A stretch of DNA of 64,000 nt from Mesorhizobium sp. (GTDB taxonomy: Bacteria > Pseudomonadota > Alphaproteobacteria > Rhizobiales > Rhizobiaceae), in the NCBI GenBank assembly GCA_004017275.1, contig SAKE01000007.1, positions 157,481 to 221,480 on the forward strand, in the 5' to 3' direction. Under the pieces are notes generated by a model that was not told the origin of the DNA, did not search any database, and saw nothing but the letters and a program-made list of their open reading frames with translations. The translations under genes were made by a program, and so were the position numbers. Positions 1 through 8,539 of the stretch are shown piece after piece; the stretch's first letter is position 1, and every line of letters starts with the position of its first letter.

Positions 1-603
1 CGGCACCAGAATGTAAAGCCACAGTGGAATGCCGAAGCCGAACTGGACGATGGGCAGCACGATCGCAAGCCCGATCGCATGCAATAGCCATGCTTTACGG
101 ATCGCCTTGTCGCCGGCAATCATGTGCCTGGCATCGTCGATGAAGAAGCCGATGCAGGACAGCCAGGGGCCGAGTACGAAACGGCCTGCCATGGTGTTGT
201 TGACCTTGAGCAGGAATTTCATCGTCGGCGGCAATCCGTCGTGCTGCCAGAGCGCCTGATAGTAGCTTTCGGGATCGTCCAGCGGATCGGTCAGCCGCTC
301 GTCGGCGTGATGGCGCAGATGGATGGTCTTGAAGCGGCGGAATGGCCAGACCAGACCGATCGGCAGGAACACGAAGGCCTCGTTGATCCGCGCGTTGCGC
401 GTCGGATGACCGTGCAGCACTTCGTGCATGATCGACGATTGCAGTGCGGCGGTGAAAGCCAGGACAGCGAGCGCCAGGACGGGGTAGGATGGCCAGAGCA
501 GGAAACCGGTGGCGAGCCATGTTGCGTAGCAGAAGAAAGCGAGTACCACGGTCGGCCACTCGATGGCCGGTACGCTGTGTCGCCTGATGCTCTTGCTCGT
601 CAT
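1..603 (-). CDS. fatty acid desaturase family protein, C-terminus beyond the window edge
   Basis: The reading frame is open for 201 codons from an ATG at 603 down to base 1 with no stop, so the C-terminus lies outside the window. The protein starts MTSKSIRRHS, has hydrophobic segments near residues 18-55, then histidine boxes HEVLHGH (about residue 63) and HLRHH (about residue 98), as in membrane di-iron fatty-acid desaturases or hydroxylases. A further hydrophobic pair is near residues 175-201. An alternative GTG start four codons upstream has a closer purine-rich stretch. The substrate cannot be told. The family assignment rests on the paired His boxes and membrane layout. Confidence 0.85.
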   Translation of the reverse strand, partial: MTSKSIRRHSVPAIEWPTVVLAFFCYATWLATGFLLWPSYPVLALAVLAFTAALQSSIMHEVLHGHPTRNARINEAFVFLPIGLVWPFRRFKTIHLRHHADERLTDPLDDPESYYQALWQHDGLPPTMKFLLKVNNTMAGRFVLGPWLSCIGFFIDDARHMIAGDKAIRKAWLLHAIGLAIVLPIVQFGFGIPLWLYILVP

Positions 604-832
604 GCTATCGACCACTGTCCCTCAGTCGCCGGAGCCCCAATTGGCTCCTGACAACATTGTGTCAGGAGAAATGATTCCACTCAACGAGACAAAGTGCACA
701 AACTGTTGCGATTGCGCATTTTTGACCGCACATGTTATACATTGTAAACAAACTTAGGGATTAATTTACGCCTGAGGCACGCTTACAGAGGCTTCGGCGC
801 AAATTTTTCCTCCATCGGCCTGGAGCCCGGAC
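604..832. other. AT-rich divergent intergenic region
   Basis: This gap separates the desaturase and the XRE regulator, which point away from each other, so it must hold both promoters. It is clearly AT-richer than its surroundings around 700-770 and contains tgttatacat (about 732), which resembles a -10 element. No RNA gene or clear operator was found. Confidence 0.4.
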
Positions 833-1690
833 ATGGACAAGCGCGACCTGTCGACGATCTTCCGCGAACGCCTGAAAATGCTATTGACACGCTCCGACCT
901 CAACCAGTCGGCCTTCGCGACCGCTGTCGGCATCGACCGCTCGGCGCTGTCGCAGCTGCTGTCTGGCGCCTCGACCCGCCTGCCCCGCGCGGAGACGCTG
1001 CTCAACATCGCCGCCGAGTTCAAGGTGTCACTCGACTGGCTTCTCGGCCTCAGCCAGGACGAGGGTCTCACCGGCGAAATCCGCGAGAGCCTGGAGATCG
1101 AGGAGGCACCTGACGGCTTCGACCGTACGCTGCTTGCCAAATGGCATGCCGAGGCGGCCGGCACCAAGATCCGCTACGTGCCGGCTGGCATTCCCGACCT
1201 TCTGCGCACCGAAGCGCTGGTCGACTACGAAGCGGGCATCACCAACAAGAGCCGCCTCGCCCAGGCCGGCGAAACCCAATACCGCATCGACTATAACCGC
1301 AGGCCGGAAACGGACATGGAAGTCTGCATGCCGCGCCATACGCTGGAGATTTTCGCCCGCGGGCTGGGTGTCTGGGACCGTTTCCCGGAAGCCGACCGCC
1401 GCGCCCAATTGCTGCATATGGCAACGTTGCTCGACGACCTCTACCCGACCTTCCGGCTGTTCCTCTATGACGGGCGCATGCGCTATTCGATCCCCTACAC
1501 CATTTTCGGACCCTATCGCGCGGCCATCTATGTCGGCGACATGTATCTGGTGCTCAATGCCACCCAGCCGATCCAGACGCTGATCCAGCATTTCGACAAT
1601 CTGATCCGCGCCGCGGACATCAACGCGCACGAAGCAGCGGGCTTCGCACACAAGCTGGCCGGCATGTCGTTCCCGTCAGCCACTGTCTGA
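833..1690 (+). CDS. XRE-family transcriptional regulator
   Basis: A 285-residue regulator. An HTH_3-type domain occupies residues 10-65 (FRERLKMLLTRSDLNQSAFA...LSQLLSGASTRLP), followed by a long C-terminal domain with no motif I can name; it could bind a ligand. The start ATG has GGAG eight bases upstream. It is followed by bmt on the same strand after 122 bases, but bmt has its own operator-like palindrome, so co-transcription is uncertain. The HTH is clear. The regulated genes are unknown; the divergent desaturase or bmt are candidates. Confidence 0.85.
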   Translation: MDKRDLSTIFRERLKMLLTRSDLNQSAFATAVGIDRSALSQLLSGASTRLPRAETLLNIAAEFKVSLDWLLGLSQDEGLTGEIRESLEIEEAPDGFDRTLLAKWHAEAAGTKIRYVPAGIPDLLRTEALVDYEAGITNKSRLAQAGETQYRIDYNRRPETDMEVCMPRHTLEIFARGLGVWDRFPEADRRAQLLHMATLLDDLYPTFRLFLYDGRMRYSIPYTIFGPYRAAIYVGDMYLVLNATQPIQTLIQHFDNLIRAADINAHEAAGFAHKLAGMSFPSATV

Positions 1691-1775
1691 GCTTTCTGGC
1701 AATCGAGATCACCGCCGCGCCATGATCCAAGGCGCCGCATTGGCAACTCCGTCATAGCTATTTCATTGACTGCAC

Positions 1776-1791
1776 ATAAAGACTTCTTTAT
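1776..1791. promoter_or_regulatory. palindromic operator upstream of bmt
   Basis: ATAAAGA-CT-TCTTTAT is a perfect inverted repeat with 7-base arms and a 2-base centre, ending 21 bases before the bmt ATG. The same core (ATAAAGA-NN-TCTTTAT) recurs before the THF:corrinoid methyltransferase at 21220-21241. It is probably a site for one dimeric regulator. Methionine-cycle regulators of the ArsR family (SahR/SamR) are candidates, by inference only. Confidence 0.7.
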
Positions 1792-1812
1792 ATCCTTATT
1801 CGAATTCGAAAC

Positions 1813-2850
1813 ATGAAAGCCAATCCGATGACGACCACCAACCCGATCGATGCGCTGCTGGCTGAAAAGGGTGTGCTGCTGGCCGACGGCGCCACCGGCA
1901 CCAATCTGTTCGCCATGGGGCTCGAGGCCGGCGAGGCGCCCGAGTTGCTCAACGAGACGGCACCCGACACCATCACCAACCTGCACCAGAATTTCGTCGA
2001 TGCCGGCGCCGACATCATCCTCACCAACTCGTTCGGCGGCACCCGCCACCGCCTGAAGCTGCACCATGCGCAGGACCGCGCGCATGCGCTGAACAAGCGT
2101 GCCGCCGAGCTTGCACGTGCCGTAGCCGACAAGGCCGGCCGCAAGGTGATCGTCGCCGGCTCGGTCGGCCCGACCGGCGAATTGCTGGTGCCGCTTGGCG
2201 CCATGACCTATGACGAGGCGGTCGACGCCTTCGCCGAGCAGATCGAGGGTCTCAAGGCCGGAGGCGCCGAAGTCGCCTGGATCGAGACGATGTCGGCTCC
2301 CGACGAGATCCGCGCCGCCGCCGAGGCGGCCATCCGCGTCGGCCTGCCCTACACCTACACCGGTTCCTTCGACACCGCCGGCCGCACGATGATGGGCCTG
2401 CTGCCCAGGGACATCCACGGCGTCGCCGACGGGCTGTCGCAAGCGCCGCTCGGTGTCGGTGCCAATTGCGGCGTCGGCGCGTCCGACATCCTGGCCTCGC
2501 TGCTCGACATGACCGAGGCGAAGCCGGAGGCGACGGTGATCGTCAAGGGCAATTGCGGCATTCCCGAATTCCGCGGCACCGAGATCCATTATTCCGGCAC
2601 GCCGGAACTGATGGCCGATTATGTGCGCCTCGCTGTCGATGGCGGCGCCAAAATTATCGGCGGCTGCTGCGGCACCTCGTTCCAGCACCTTGCCGCCATG
2701 CGCAAGGCGCTCGATGCGCATACCAAGGCGGATCGTCCGACGGTTGAAAAGATCGTCGAGCGCATCGGTCCGATGCGCAACAAGGTGGCGACGGAAAACA
2801 CCGCCGAGACCAGCGAAGCCCGCCGCGAGCGTCGCCGCAGCCGGGCCTGA
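1813..2850 (+). CDS. bmt: betaine-homocysteine S-methyltransferase
   Basis: A 345-residue protein of the zinc-dependent homocysteine S-methyltransferase family, which moves a methyl group from glycine betaine (or a related donor) to homocysteine, giving methionine and dimethylglycine. The family motif LLADGATGTNL is near residue 22. The three zinc cysteines are visible as C219 (GANCG) and C285/C286 (GGCCG). Bmt links betaine breakdown to methionine supply in Sinorhizobium, and this protein fits that type. The C-terminus carries an Arg-rich tail (last 12 residues). A second in-frame ATG lies at 1828; neither start has a strong ribosome site. A palindromic operator sits just upstream. Confidence 0.85.
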   Translation: MKANPMTTTNPIDALLAEKGVLLADGATGTNLFAMGLEAGEAPELLNETAPDTITNLHQNFVDAGADIILTNSFGGTRHRLKLHHAQDRAHALNKRAAELARAVADKAGRKVIVAGSVGPTGELLVPLGAMTYDEAVDAFAEQIEGLKAGGAEVAWIETMSAPDEIRAAAEAAIRVGLPYTYTGSFDTAGRTMMGLLPRDIHGVADGLSQAPLGVGANCGVGASDILASLLDMTEAKPEATVIVKGNCGIPEFRGTEIHYSGTPELMADYVRLAVDGGAKIIGGCCGTSFQHLAAMRKALDAHTKADRPTVEKIVERIGPMRNKVATENTAETSEARRERRRSRA

Positions 2851-2865
2851 CCTATCGTTTTGTGA

Positions 2866-3135
2866 CTATTCGCTGTTGTCGGCGTAGCTCGACTGCGCCG
2901 ACTTGAAGTCGACGACGTTGTCGCCGCGCATCGTCATCAGCGCGCCGGACGAAACCGGATCGCCTATCTGCTCCAGCATGATGCGGAAGCGGTCGTTGGT
3001 CAGCGCCGACATGGCGGTGTGGCGCGCCTGCGCGACATCGTCACTGATACGCCTGGATTCGGTTGATGGCGCCGATGAAACCGCCGAGGGGTCCCGCGCC
3101 GGCGGTGTCGAGTTGGCGGTAGTCCTGATCTGCAA
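2866..3135 (-). CDS. small hypothetical protein, TTG start
   Basis: An 89-residue frame converging on bmt, 15 bases from its stop. It would begin at a TTG preceded by AGGGAG at six bases. The first half is Ser/Pro/Ala-rich and looks disordered; the second half (RRISDDVAQARHTAMSALTN...) looks like ordinary coding sequence and ends QSSYADNSE. No signal peptide, membrane segment or family was recognised. It could also be the 3' remnant of a longer gene. Confidence 0.4.
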   Translation of the reverse strand: MQIRTTANSTPPARDPSAVSSAPSTESRRISDDVAQARHTAMSALTNDRFRIMLEQIGDPVSSGALMTMRGDNVVDFKSAQSSYADNSE

Positions 3136-3238
3136 TTTCGGCTCCCTCAAGCCCAGTACACCCGTCCTGCGTAACAAGGAGGGGGTTGCGATCCGGTGCC
3201 GGAAATGCCGCGCAATTTAACGACCCGGAAAATTCTCC

Positions 3239-3276
3239 AAAAAAAGGCCGGCAAGGGAATGAACCCCTCGCCGGCC
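3239..3276 (-). terminator. rho-independent terminator after the vWA gene
   Basis: The stem GGCCGGC (3246-3252) pairs with GCCGGCC (3270-3276). On the minus strand the stem is followed by a run of seven T. It lies about 75 bases past the stop of the vWA gene. Confidence 0.8.
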
Positions 3277-3349
3277 TGCCTCACCCGCCCGTTGGTCGGT
3301 TTTCCCTGTCAGAACGATCCCATCCGAAGGAACCCGGCCGTCATCACCA

Positions 3350-5500
3350 CTACCGGTTACCGCCCAGCGCCGAGGCAAGGCGCACAAGCGAGAGGAACTC
3401 GGACCTGTACCCAAACGGGTCGGCTCCTCGAGCGGCAGTGGCAATCTCCATGATCTTGTCGTAACCGAACTTCGCGGTCGCATCCTCGTCGCGCAGCTTC
3501 TGGCCGAAGGCCGCAACCGCGACGGAGAAACGCTGGTCAGTGCTGGCCTGATCGAAGGACGAAATCTCGTTGGCCGAGGTCACCGGCGTGGTGATCAGCT
3601 TCGAGACGTTTTCATTCGGCAGCTTGTAGCGGATCTTGACGAAGGCATACTCGCCCGCATTGGCGACGCCGCCATTGTCCACCGACGCCTGGCCATAACG
3701 CAACGGATCGATCTGCTCGCCGCCGCTGCCCTTGGGCGTGATTTCGTAGATCGCGGTGACGGAATGGCCCGAACCGATATCGCCGGCATCGACGCGGTCA
3801 TTGTTGAAATCCTCGCGGTTCAAGGCCCGGGTCTCGTAGCCGATCAGGCGATATTCCGAGACCTTGTTCGGGTTGAACTCGACCTGGATCTTCACATCCT
3901 TGGCGATGGTGAACAGCGTCGAGGAGGCATCCTCGACCAGCACCTTCTCGGCCTCGGCCAACGTGTCGATATAGGCGGCGGTGCCGTTGCCGTTCTGCGC
4001 GATGGTCTGCATCATCTGGTCGTTCAGATTGCCGCGGCCGAAGCCGAACACCGACAGGAAGACACCCGTCTTGCGCTCCTTTTCGATCAGCCGCTTCAGA
4101 TCGTCGTCGTCGCTCTGGCCGACATTGAAGTCGCCGTCGGTGGCAAGCATCACCCGATTGACGCCATCCTTGACGAAGGATTTTTGCGCCAGCCTATAAG
4201 CTTCCTTGATGCCCGCCTCGCCGGCCGTGCTGCCGCCGGGCGTCAAATTGTCGATGGCATTGAGGATCTTGTCCTTTTCGGACGCCTTGGTCGGCTCCAG
4301 GACTGTGCCGGCGTCACCCGCATAGGTGACGATCGAGATGGTGTCGTCGGCCTTCAGCTTGCTGACCAGCAGCCGGAAAGCCGATTTGAGCAACGGCAGC
4401 TTGTCCGGCTCGTCCATCGAGCCCGAGACGTCGATCAGGAAGACCAGATTGGCCTTCGGCTGCTCGGTCGGCTTGACGTCAAAACCCTTGATGGCGACAT
4501 GCATCAGCCTGGTCTGCGTGTTCCACGGCGTCGGCATGACGCTGACGGTCGAGTTGAATGGCGTCGAGGCAGAGTCCGGCCCCTTCCAGTTGTAGGGGAA
4601 GTAGTTGATCATCTCCTCGACGCGCACGGTATCGGCCTGCGGCAGATAGCCTTGCTTCAGCGAACTGCGCACGAAGGAATAGGAGGCCGTGTCGACGTCG
4701 ATCGAGAAGGTCGAGACGGGATCCTCGATCGCGGCATGCACCGGATTGGTCTTGAAATCCTCGACACGGTCGCGGTTTTCCGGTTGCGGCTGCATCTGGT
4801 CGGCCGGCAAGGTCGACGGCTGCTGCGGCGCCATCAGCTTCGACTCGGCCGTCATGCGAGCGGCCCCCGAGGTGCCGGTCGCGTTCACTGTGCCATCCAG
4901 TGCGAATTCACCTGTCGGCGCCGGTGGTGCAGGCTCGGCCGGCATACCGCGCCCCAGCGCATTCTGCTGTGGAGCGCTACTTGAAATCGCCGATTCCTGC
5001 TGTGCCGCGCCGCCGGCAACGGTCGATTCAGATTTCGGCGGCGAGGTTGGCGCCACAAGTGCATCGGTCGCATTGCGGCTTTCCACATCCGCGTCGGCCT
5101 TCTTGTCCTTCTCCAGCTCGCTGCGAGCCGGCTTCGGCTCGGCGGTCGTCGGCTTCACCGTCGCCGGCTTGTCGGCCAGCGTCTCGCTGATCTTCTCGTC
5201 GCCGCCGAATTTGGGCGGCTGTTCCCTCAGCAGATGGAAGGTGGCGTATCCGGCTATCGGCAGGGCGACGAGCCCGGCAAGGGCCGGCGTGGCAATGAGT
5301 TTCTTTTGCATGATCTCGCTCCAGAGCTTTTGTGCTCGCTCTGTGAGACGAAGCCCGCCAACCGATCCTTGGGTGACAGCGGAAATATTTTCCTGATCAT
5401 AGGCGCGCAGGGCGGCCTCAAAGGCACGTGCCTTCGCGCCCTCGCCCGGTGCCGGTGCTGCAATGTCGCGCAGTCTCTTGAGTTCGTTGTCGTCGACCAT
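3350..5500 (-). CDS. von Willebrand factor A domain membrane protein (YfbK type)
   Basis: A 716-residue protein with a cytosolic N-terminus (1-65), a single hydrophobic segment near residues 68-88 (LIATPALAGLVALPIAGYAT), a long Ala/Pro/Ser-rich linker to about residue 235, a YfbK-type N-domain, a vWA domain with intact MIDAS (LIDVSGSMD) and a C-terminal DUF3520-like domain. It is translationally coupled to the ECF sigma gene: its ATG lies three bases past the sigma stop, with GGGGAAG as ribosome site. The order sigma then TM protein suggests the short cytosolic N-terminus binds the sigma factor like an anti-sigma domain, an inference. The periplasmic vWA part may sense protein or metal ligands. 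Confidence 0.85.
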   Translation of the reverse strand: MVDDNELKRLRDIAAPAPGEGAKARAFEAALRAYDQENISAVTQGSVGGLRLTERAQKLWSEIMQKKLIATPALAGLVALPIAGYATFHLLREQPPKFGGDEKISETLADKPATVKPTTAEPKPARSELEKDKKADADVESRNATDALVAPTSPPKSESTVAGGAAQQESAISSSAPQQNALGRGMPAEPAPPAPTGEFALDGTVNATGTSGAARMTAESKLMAPQQPSTLPADQMQPQPENRDRVEDFKTNPVHAAIEDPVSTFSIDVDTASYSFVRSSLKQGYLPQADTVRVEEMINYFPYNWKGPDSASTPFNSTVSVMPTPWNTQTRLMHVAIKGFDVKPTEQPKANLVFLIDVSGSMDEPDKLPLLKSAFRLLVSKLKADDTISIVTYAGDAGTVLEPTKASEKDKILNAIDNLTPGGSTAGEAGIKEAYRLAQKSFVKDGVNRVMLATDGDFNVGQSDDDDLKRLIEKERKTGVFLSVFGFGRGNLNDQMMQTIAQNGNGTAAYIDTLAEAEKVLVEDASSTLFTIAKDVKIQVEFNPNKVSEYRLIGYETRALNREDFNNDRVDAGDIGSGHSVTAIYEITPKGSGGEQIDPLRYGQASVDNGGVANAGEYAFVKIRYKLPNENVSKLITTPVTSANEISSFDQASTDQRFSVAVAAFGQKLRDEDATAKFGYDKIMEIATAARGADPFGYRSEFLSLVRLASALGGNR

Positions 5501-5502
5501 GG

Positions 5503-6066
5503 TCACACTTCCCCGGCCGAGCGCACGAGCGTCTTCAGCCGTTTCTTCGCTTCATGGATGTGCCAGGAAACCGTCGTCTCCGAGATCGCCATCGCCTCGG
5601 CAGCGGCTGCGTGGTTCAACCCTTCGCCATAGACCAAAAGCACCGCGTCGCGCTGCTTGTCCGGCAATTGCCGCACCGCCGCCCACAGCGCCTCGGCCGG
5701 GTCTTCCGGTTCGATTGACGCCTCGCCCGAGATCAGCGCATGGACGCCGTAGGCCTCGGTCTTGACCGTCTCGCGAGCGGACTTGCGCATCATGTCGCGC
5801 GCGGCATTCATCGTCACGGAGTAGAGCCATGTCGTGAAGGCACCGCCGCCGCGATAGTCGCGGATCGCCTTGCCCAGCCGGACGCAGACTTCCTGGGCGA
5901 TGTCTTCGGCATCGGCCTTCCTGCCGCACCAGCGATAGGCGGCGCGATAGACGAAGTCATAGTGCCTTTCCAGCAATGTGCTGAAGGCCCCTCTGTCTCC
6001 GCCCTTCGCCCGCCCGATCAGTTCGGCGTCGGAGGCTTCGCTCTCATCCAGCATCATCGCCATCAT
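5503..6066 (-). CDS. ECF-type RNA polymerase sigma factor
   Basis: A 187-residue sigma-70-like protein of the extracytoplasmic function class. The sigma2 region is about residues 20-90 (YDFVYRAAYRWCGRKADAEDIAQEVCVRLG) and sigma4 about 125-180 (LPDKQRDAVLLVYGEGLNHAAAAEAM...VSWHIHEAKKRLK). There is no sigma1 or sigma3. It forms an overlapping pair with the vWA membrane protein downstream, its likely signalling partner. Two ATG codons open the frame (6066, 6063), preceded by AGGCAA. No obvious ECF-type GGAAC promoter was seen upstream. Confidence 0.9.
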   Translation of the reverse strand: MMAMMLDESEASDAELIGRAKGGDRGAFSTLLERHYDFVYRAAYRWCGRKADAEDIAQEVCVRLGKAIRDYRGGGAFTTWLYSVTMNAARDMMRKSARETVKTEAYGVHALISGEASIEPEDPAEALWAAVRQLPDKQRDAVLLVYGEGLNHAAAAEAMAISETTVSWHIHEAKKRLKTLVRSAGEV

Positions 6067-6157
6067 TTGCCTGTTGGACGAAGGCTAATGGCTAAACCTT
6101 GGGGCAATGGAAAGATTTTTTTAGAAACGGGTAGATCGTGACAATCGACGCTCCCGC

Positions 6158-6186
6158 TTGACACATACATATCTCAGCGGTTATAC
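6158..6186 (+). promoter_or_regulatory. sigma-70-like promoter for the arsR-type gene
   Basis: TTGACA (6158-6163), a 17-base spacer, and TTATAC (6181-6186) are an almost consensus housekeeping promoter, ending 33 bases before the ATG of the ArsR regulator. The spacer could hold an autoregulatory operator, but no perfect repeat is visible. Confidence 0.75.
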
Positions 6187-6219
6187 GTCAATTAATAGCC
6201 ACCGGGTTATCGATCCCAA

Positions 6220-6543
6220 ATGACCAACGCTCACGATGTCCTGTTCAGAACGCTCTCCGACCCGACGCGTCGGGCGATATTCGAGCGCCTGTGCCGGCAA
6301 GGCGAGCAGACCGTCGGCGCCCTGACGGCTCAGTCAGGGGTCTCGCAGCCGGCGGTGTCGAAGCATCTCGGCGTGCTCAGGCAGGCCGGGCTGGTGCGCG
6401 ATCGCCATGAAGGACGGCAGACCCATTATAGCGCCCAGCTCGCGGCCCTTTCCCCATTGACCGACTGGACGAACCAGATGAACGCGTTCTGGCAGAGCCG
6501 GTTCGACGACCTCGAAAATTTGCTCAGAAGAATGGACCAATGA
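6220..6543 (+). CDS. ArsR-family transcriptional regulator
   Basis: A 107-residue winged-helix regulator. FRTLSDPTRRAIFERL opens the domain and QSGVSQPAVSKHLGVLRQAGLV (about residues 42-63) is the recognition helix region. No metal-binding cysteine pair is present, so it belongs to the metal-independent branch usually paired with a START/AHSA1 protein. Its stop overlaps the start of such a protein by four bases. It probably represses its own operon through the strong promoter upstream. Confidence 0.9.
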   Translation: MTNAHDVLFRTLSDPTRRAIFERLCRQGEQTVGALTAQSGVSQPAVSKHLGVLRQAGLVRDRHEGRQTHYSAQLAALSPLTDWTNQMNAFWQSRFDDLENLLRRMDQ

Positions 6544-6950
6544 CCAACATTGCGACCGAAACGCGCTCCGTCATCGTCGAACGTGAGATCCCCTATCCAC
6601 CGGAGAAGATCTGGCGCGCCCTCACCCAACCGCATCTGATCGAGGAGTGGCTGATGAAAAACAACTTCAAGCCAGTCGTGGACCACCGTTTCAATCTCAG
6701 CGCGGATTGGGGCGGCGTCGACTGCCAGGTCCAGACGGTCGAGCCCAACAAAACGCTGTCCTACACCTGGGATACCAAGGATCTCGAGAGTGTGGTCACC
6801 TGGACGCTCACCGCTACGAGCGCGGGAACTCATCTGCGCATGGAGCAGACCGGCTTCCGCTCGGATCAGCAGCCCTATTTCCGCGGCGCCACGGTGGGCT
6901 GGCAAAGGTTCCTTACCGCCCTGGAAGACGTCCTGGCGCGGCTGGATTGA
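6540..6950 (+). CDS. SRPBCC (AHSA1/START-like) domain protein
   Basis: A 136-residue single-domain protein with the AHSA1 pattern: VEREIPYPPEKIWRALTQPHLIEEWLM at the start and GATVGWQRFLTALEDVLARLD at the end. Such domains form a hydrophobic ligand cavity. ATGA overlap with the ArsR regulator shows translational coupling. The ligand is unknown. Confidence 0.88.
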   Translation: MTNIATETRSVIVEREIPYPPEKIWRALTQPHLIEEWLMKNNFKPVVDHRFNLSADWGGVDCQVQTVEPNKTLSYTWDTKDLESVVTWTLTATSAGTHLRMEQTGFRSDQQPYFRGATVGWQRFLTALEDVLARLD

Positions 6951-7007
6951 AACCCGCCGGCAGGCGGATCGCTGGTCCGCTTCGGTTCGTTTTAACGGGA
7001 GGTCTCA

Positions 7008-7229
7008 TTGGACTGGAACAAGTGTATCCGGCAAATTCATCGCTGGCTGTCGATCATCTTCACGCTGACGGTCATCGCCAACTTCGCCACCATGGCATTT
7101 GGGCAGCCTCCCGCCTGGGTGGTCTACTCGCCGCTCTTGCCGCTCTTCCTGCTGCTGTTCAGTGGCCTGTATATGTTCGTGCTGCCCTATGCCGCCAAGG
7201 GACGCGGCGCGCAGCGTGCGGGCGGGTAA
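7008..7229 (+). CDS. small two-helix membrane protein
   Basis: A 73-residue protein starting at TTG with a good GGAGG six bases upstream. Two hydrophobic helices are visible, about residues 13-32 and 37-60, ending in a basic tail (AAKGRGAQRAGG). It follows the SRPBCC gene by 57 bases and precedes a DUF1801 gene by two, so it is probably in the same operon. The function is unknown. Confidence 0.65.
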   Translation: MDWNKCIRQIHRWLSIIFTLTVIANFATMAFGQPPAWVVYSPLLPLFLLLFSGLYMFVLPYAAKGRGAQRAGG

Positions 7230-7231
7230 GA

Positions 7232-7678
7232 ATGGGCAGAATAGCCAAGACGCCGGGGCAATCGACCAAAGCGGCACCGGTCCTGCTGTCGGGCGGCAAC
7301 CCGCAAATCGCCAAGGGCGATGGCGACGCCCCGGTCCAGGCGTATGTCGCTGCAATGCCGGGCTGGAAGCGTGGCCTGGGCGAGCGCCTCGACGCGCTCA
7401 TCGAGCGCAACGTGCCTGATGTGCGCAAGGCCGTGCGATGGAACTCGCCATTCTACGGCATCGAGGGCCAAGGCTGGTTCGTGTCGTTTCATGTCTTCAC
7501 CCACTATTTGAAGGTCACCTTCTTCAGCGGCATGTCACTACGGCCGATACCGCCCGGCGGCACAACGAAGAGCAAGGATGTGCGCTGGATCGACATTCGC
7601 GAAGACGACCAGTTCGACGAGGCGCGGATGACGGAATGGATCAAACAGGCGGCTGCCCTGCCCGGCTGGATCCCATAG
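7232..7678 (+). CDS. DUF1801 domain protein
   Basis: A 148-residue cytosolic protein. The DUF1801/YdhG-like signature is seen in WKRGLGERLDALIERNVPDVRKAVRWNSP and FVSFHVFTHYLKVTFF. I place the start at ATG 7232, just after the previous stop; the frame stays open far upstream but only as a shadow of the SRPBCC gene. The function is not established. A second DUF1801 protein is 450 bases downstream, so this block may be a small duplicated stress-type set. Confidence 0.8.
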   Translation: MGRIAKTPGQSTKAAPVLLSGGNPQIAKGDGDAPVQAYVAAMPGWKRGLGERLDALIERNVPDVRKAVRWNSPFYGIEGQGWFVSFHVFTHYLKVTFFSGMSLRPIPPGGTTKSKDVRWIDIREDDQFDEARMTEWIKQAAALPGWIP

Positions 7679-7707
7679 CGATCGCATACGACAGAGGAGG
7701 AATGCCG

Positions 7708-8100
7708 ATGAAGATCAAGCTGACCAGCGTGTATGTGGACAACCAGGAAAACGCACTGCGTTTCTACACCGACGTGCTGGGCTTTGCCAAAAAAGCCGAT
7801 TTCAGCAACGGACCCTATCGCTGGCTGACCGTCGCCTCGGCGGAAGAGCCCGATGGGGCCGAGTTGCAACTCGCGCTCAACGACAACCCCGCCGCCAAGA
7901 CCTATCAGGAAGCCATCTTCAAGCAGGGCCAGCCTGCGGTCATGTTCTTCACCGACGACGTCAAGGGCGACTATGAGCGCATCAAGGCGAAGGGAGGCGC
8001 GTTCACCATGCCGCCGACCGAGGTGACCGGCTCGACCATCGCCCAATTGAACGACAGCTGCGGCAACCTCGTTCAGATCACCCAGCTGGCGCGCTGGTGA
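7708..8100 (+). CDS. VOC-family (glyoxalase/bleomycin-resistance-like) protein
   Basis: A 130-residue protein with one betaalphabetabetabeta pair: MKIKLTSVYVDNQENALRFYTDVLGF at the N-terminus and GNLVQITQ at the end. The start is set at ATG 7708 because AGGAGG (7695-7700) is at the right distance; ATG 7702 is too close. A VOC fold gives a metal-dependent lyase, isomerase or binding protein; nothing here fixes the substrate. Confidence 0.85.
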   Translation: MKIKLTSVYVDNQENALRFYTDVLGFAKKADFSNGPYRWLTVASAEEPDGAELQLALNDNPAAKTYQEAIFKQGQPAVMFFTDDVKGDYERIKAKGGAFTMPPTEVTGSTIAQLNDSCGNLVQITQLARW

Positions 8101-8132
8101 CGGGCGGCGGTTGAAGCACAGGAAGGCACCCA

Positions 8133-8537
8133 ATGACCCCATCGCAACAGATCGACCAACTGATCGCCGGCCTCACGGACTGGCGCGGTGAGACGCTCGC
8201 CGGCATTCGCAAGACCATCCTTGCAGCCGACCCGAACATCGTCGAGGAGTGGAAGTGGATGGGCAGCCCGGTATGGTGCCTCGACGGGAACATCGTGGTC
8301 GGCAACGCCCACAAGGACAAGGTGAAGCTCACCTTTTCCCATGGCGCCAACCTGCCGGACCCCGACAAGCTCTTCAACAACGGTTTTGGCGGCAAGGTCT
8401 GGCGGGCAATCGATATCGTTGAGGGCGATAAGCTCAATGAGGGCGCCTTGAGAGAACTCGTCCGTGCCGCCATCGATTACAACCGGACCAAAAAGAAGAA
8501 GGCGCCGGCGGCTACTGGGGCGAAGCCACGGACGTAA
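8133..8537 (+). CDS. DUF1801 domain protein
   Basis: A 134-residue protein. IRKTILAADPNIVEEWKWMGSPVW and KVKLTFSHGANLPDP match the DUF1801 (YdhG-like) pattern shared with the gene at 7232. The C-terminus is Lys-rich (TKKKKAPAATG). It ends two bases before the convergent flavoprotein gene. The function is unknown. Confidence 0.8.
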   Translation: MTPSQQIDQLIAGLTDWRGETLAGIRKTILAADPNIVEEWKWMGSPVWCLDGNIVVGNAHKDKVKLTFSHGANLPDPDKLFNNGFGGKVWRAIDIVEGDKLNEGALRELVRAAIDYNRTKKKKAPAATGAKPRT

Positions 8538-8539
8538 GT

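Noticed and set aside
95..559. Arg-rich minus-strand frame at the left edge
   Set aside because: A different minus-strand frame over the same bases encodes a desaturase with intact histidine boxes.
1691..1812. Possible SAM or SAH riboswitch before bmt
   Set aside because: The region is short, AT-rich and holds a DNA palindrome; no conserved SAM-II or SAH core was found.
6647..7231. Long upstream extension of the DUF1801 frame across the SRPBCC and small membrane genes
   Set aside because: The sequence is Arg-rich shadow coding; both overlapped genes have clear motifs and ribosome sites.
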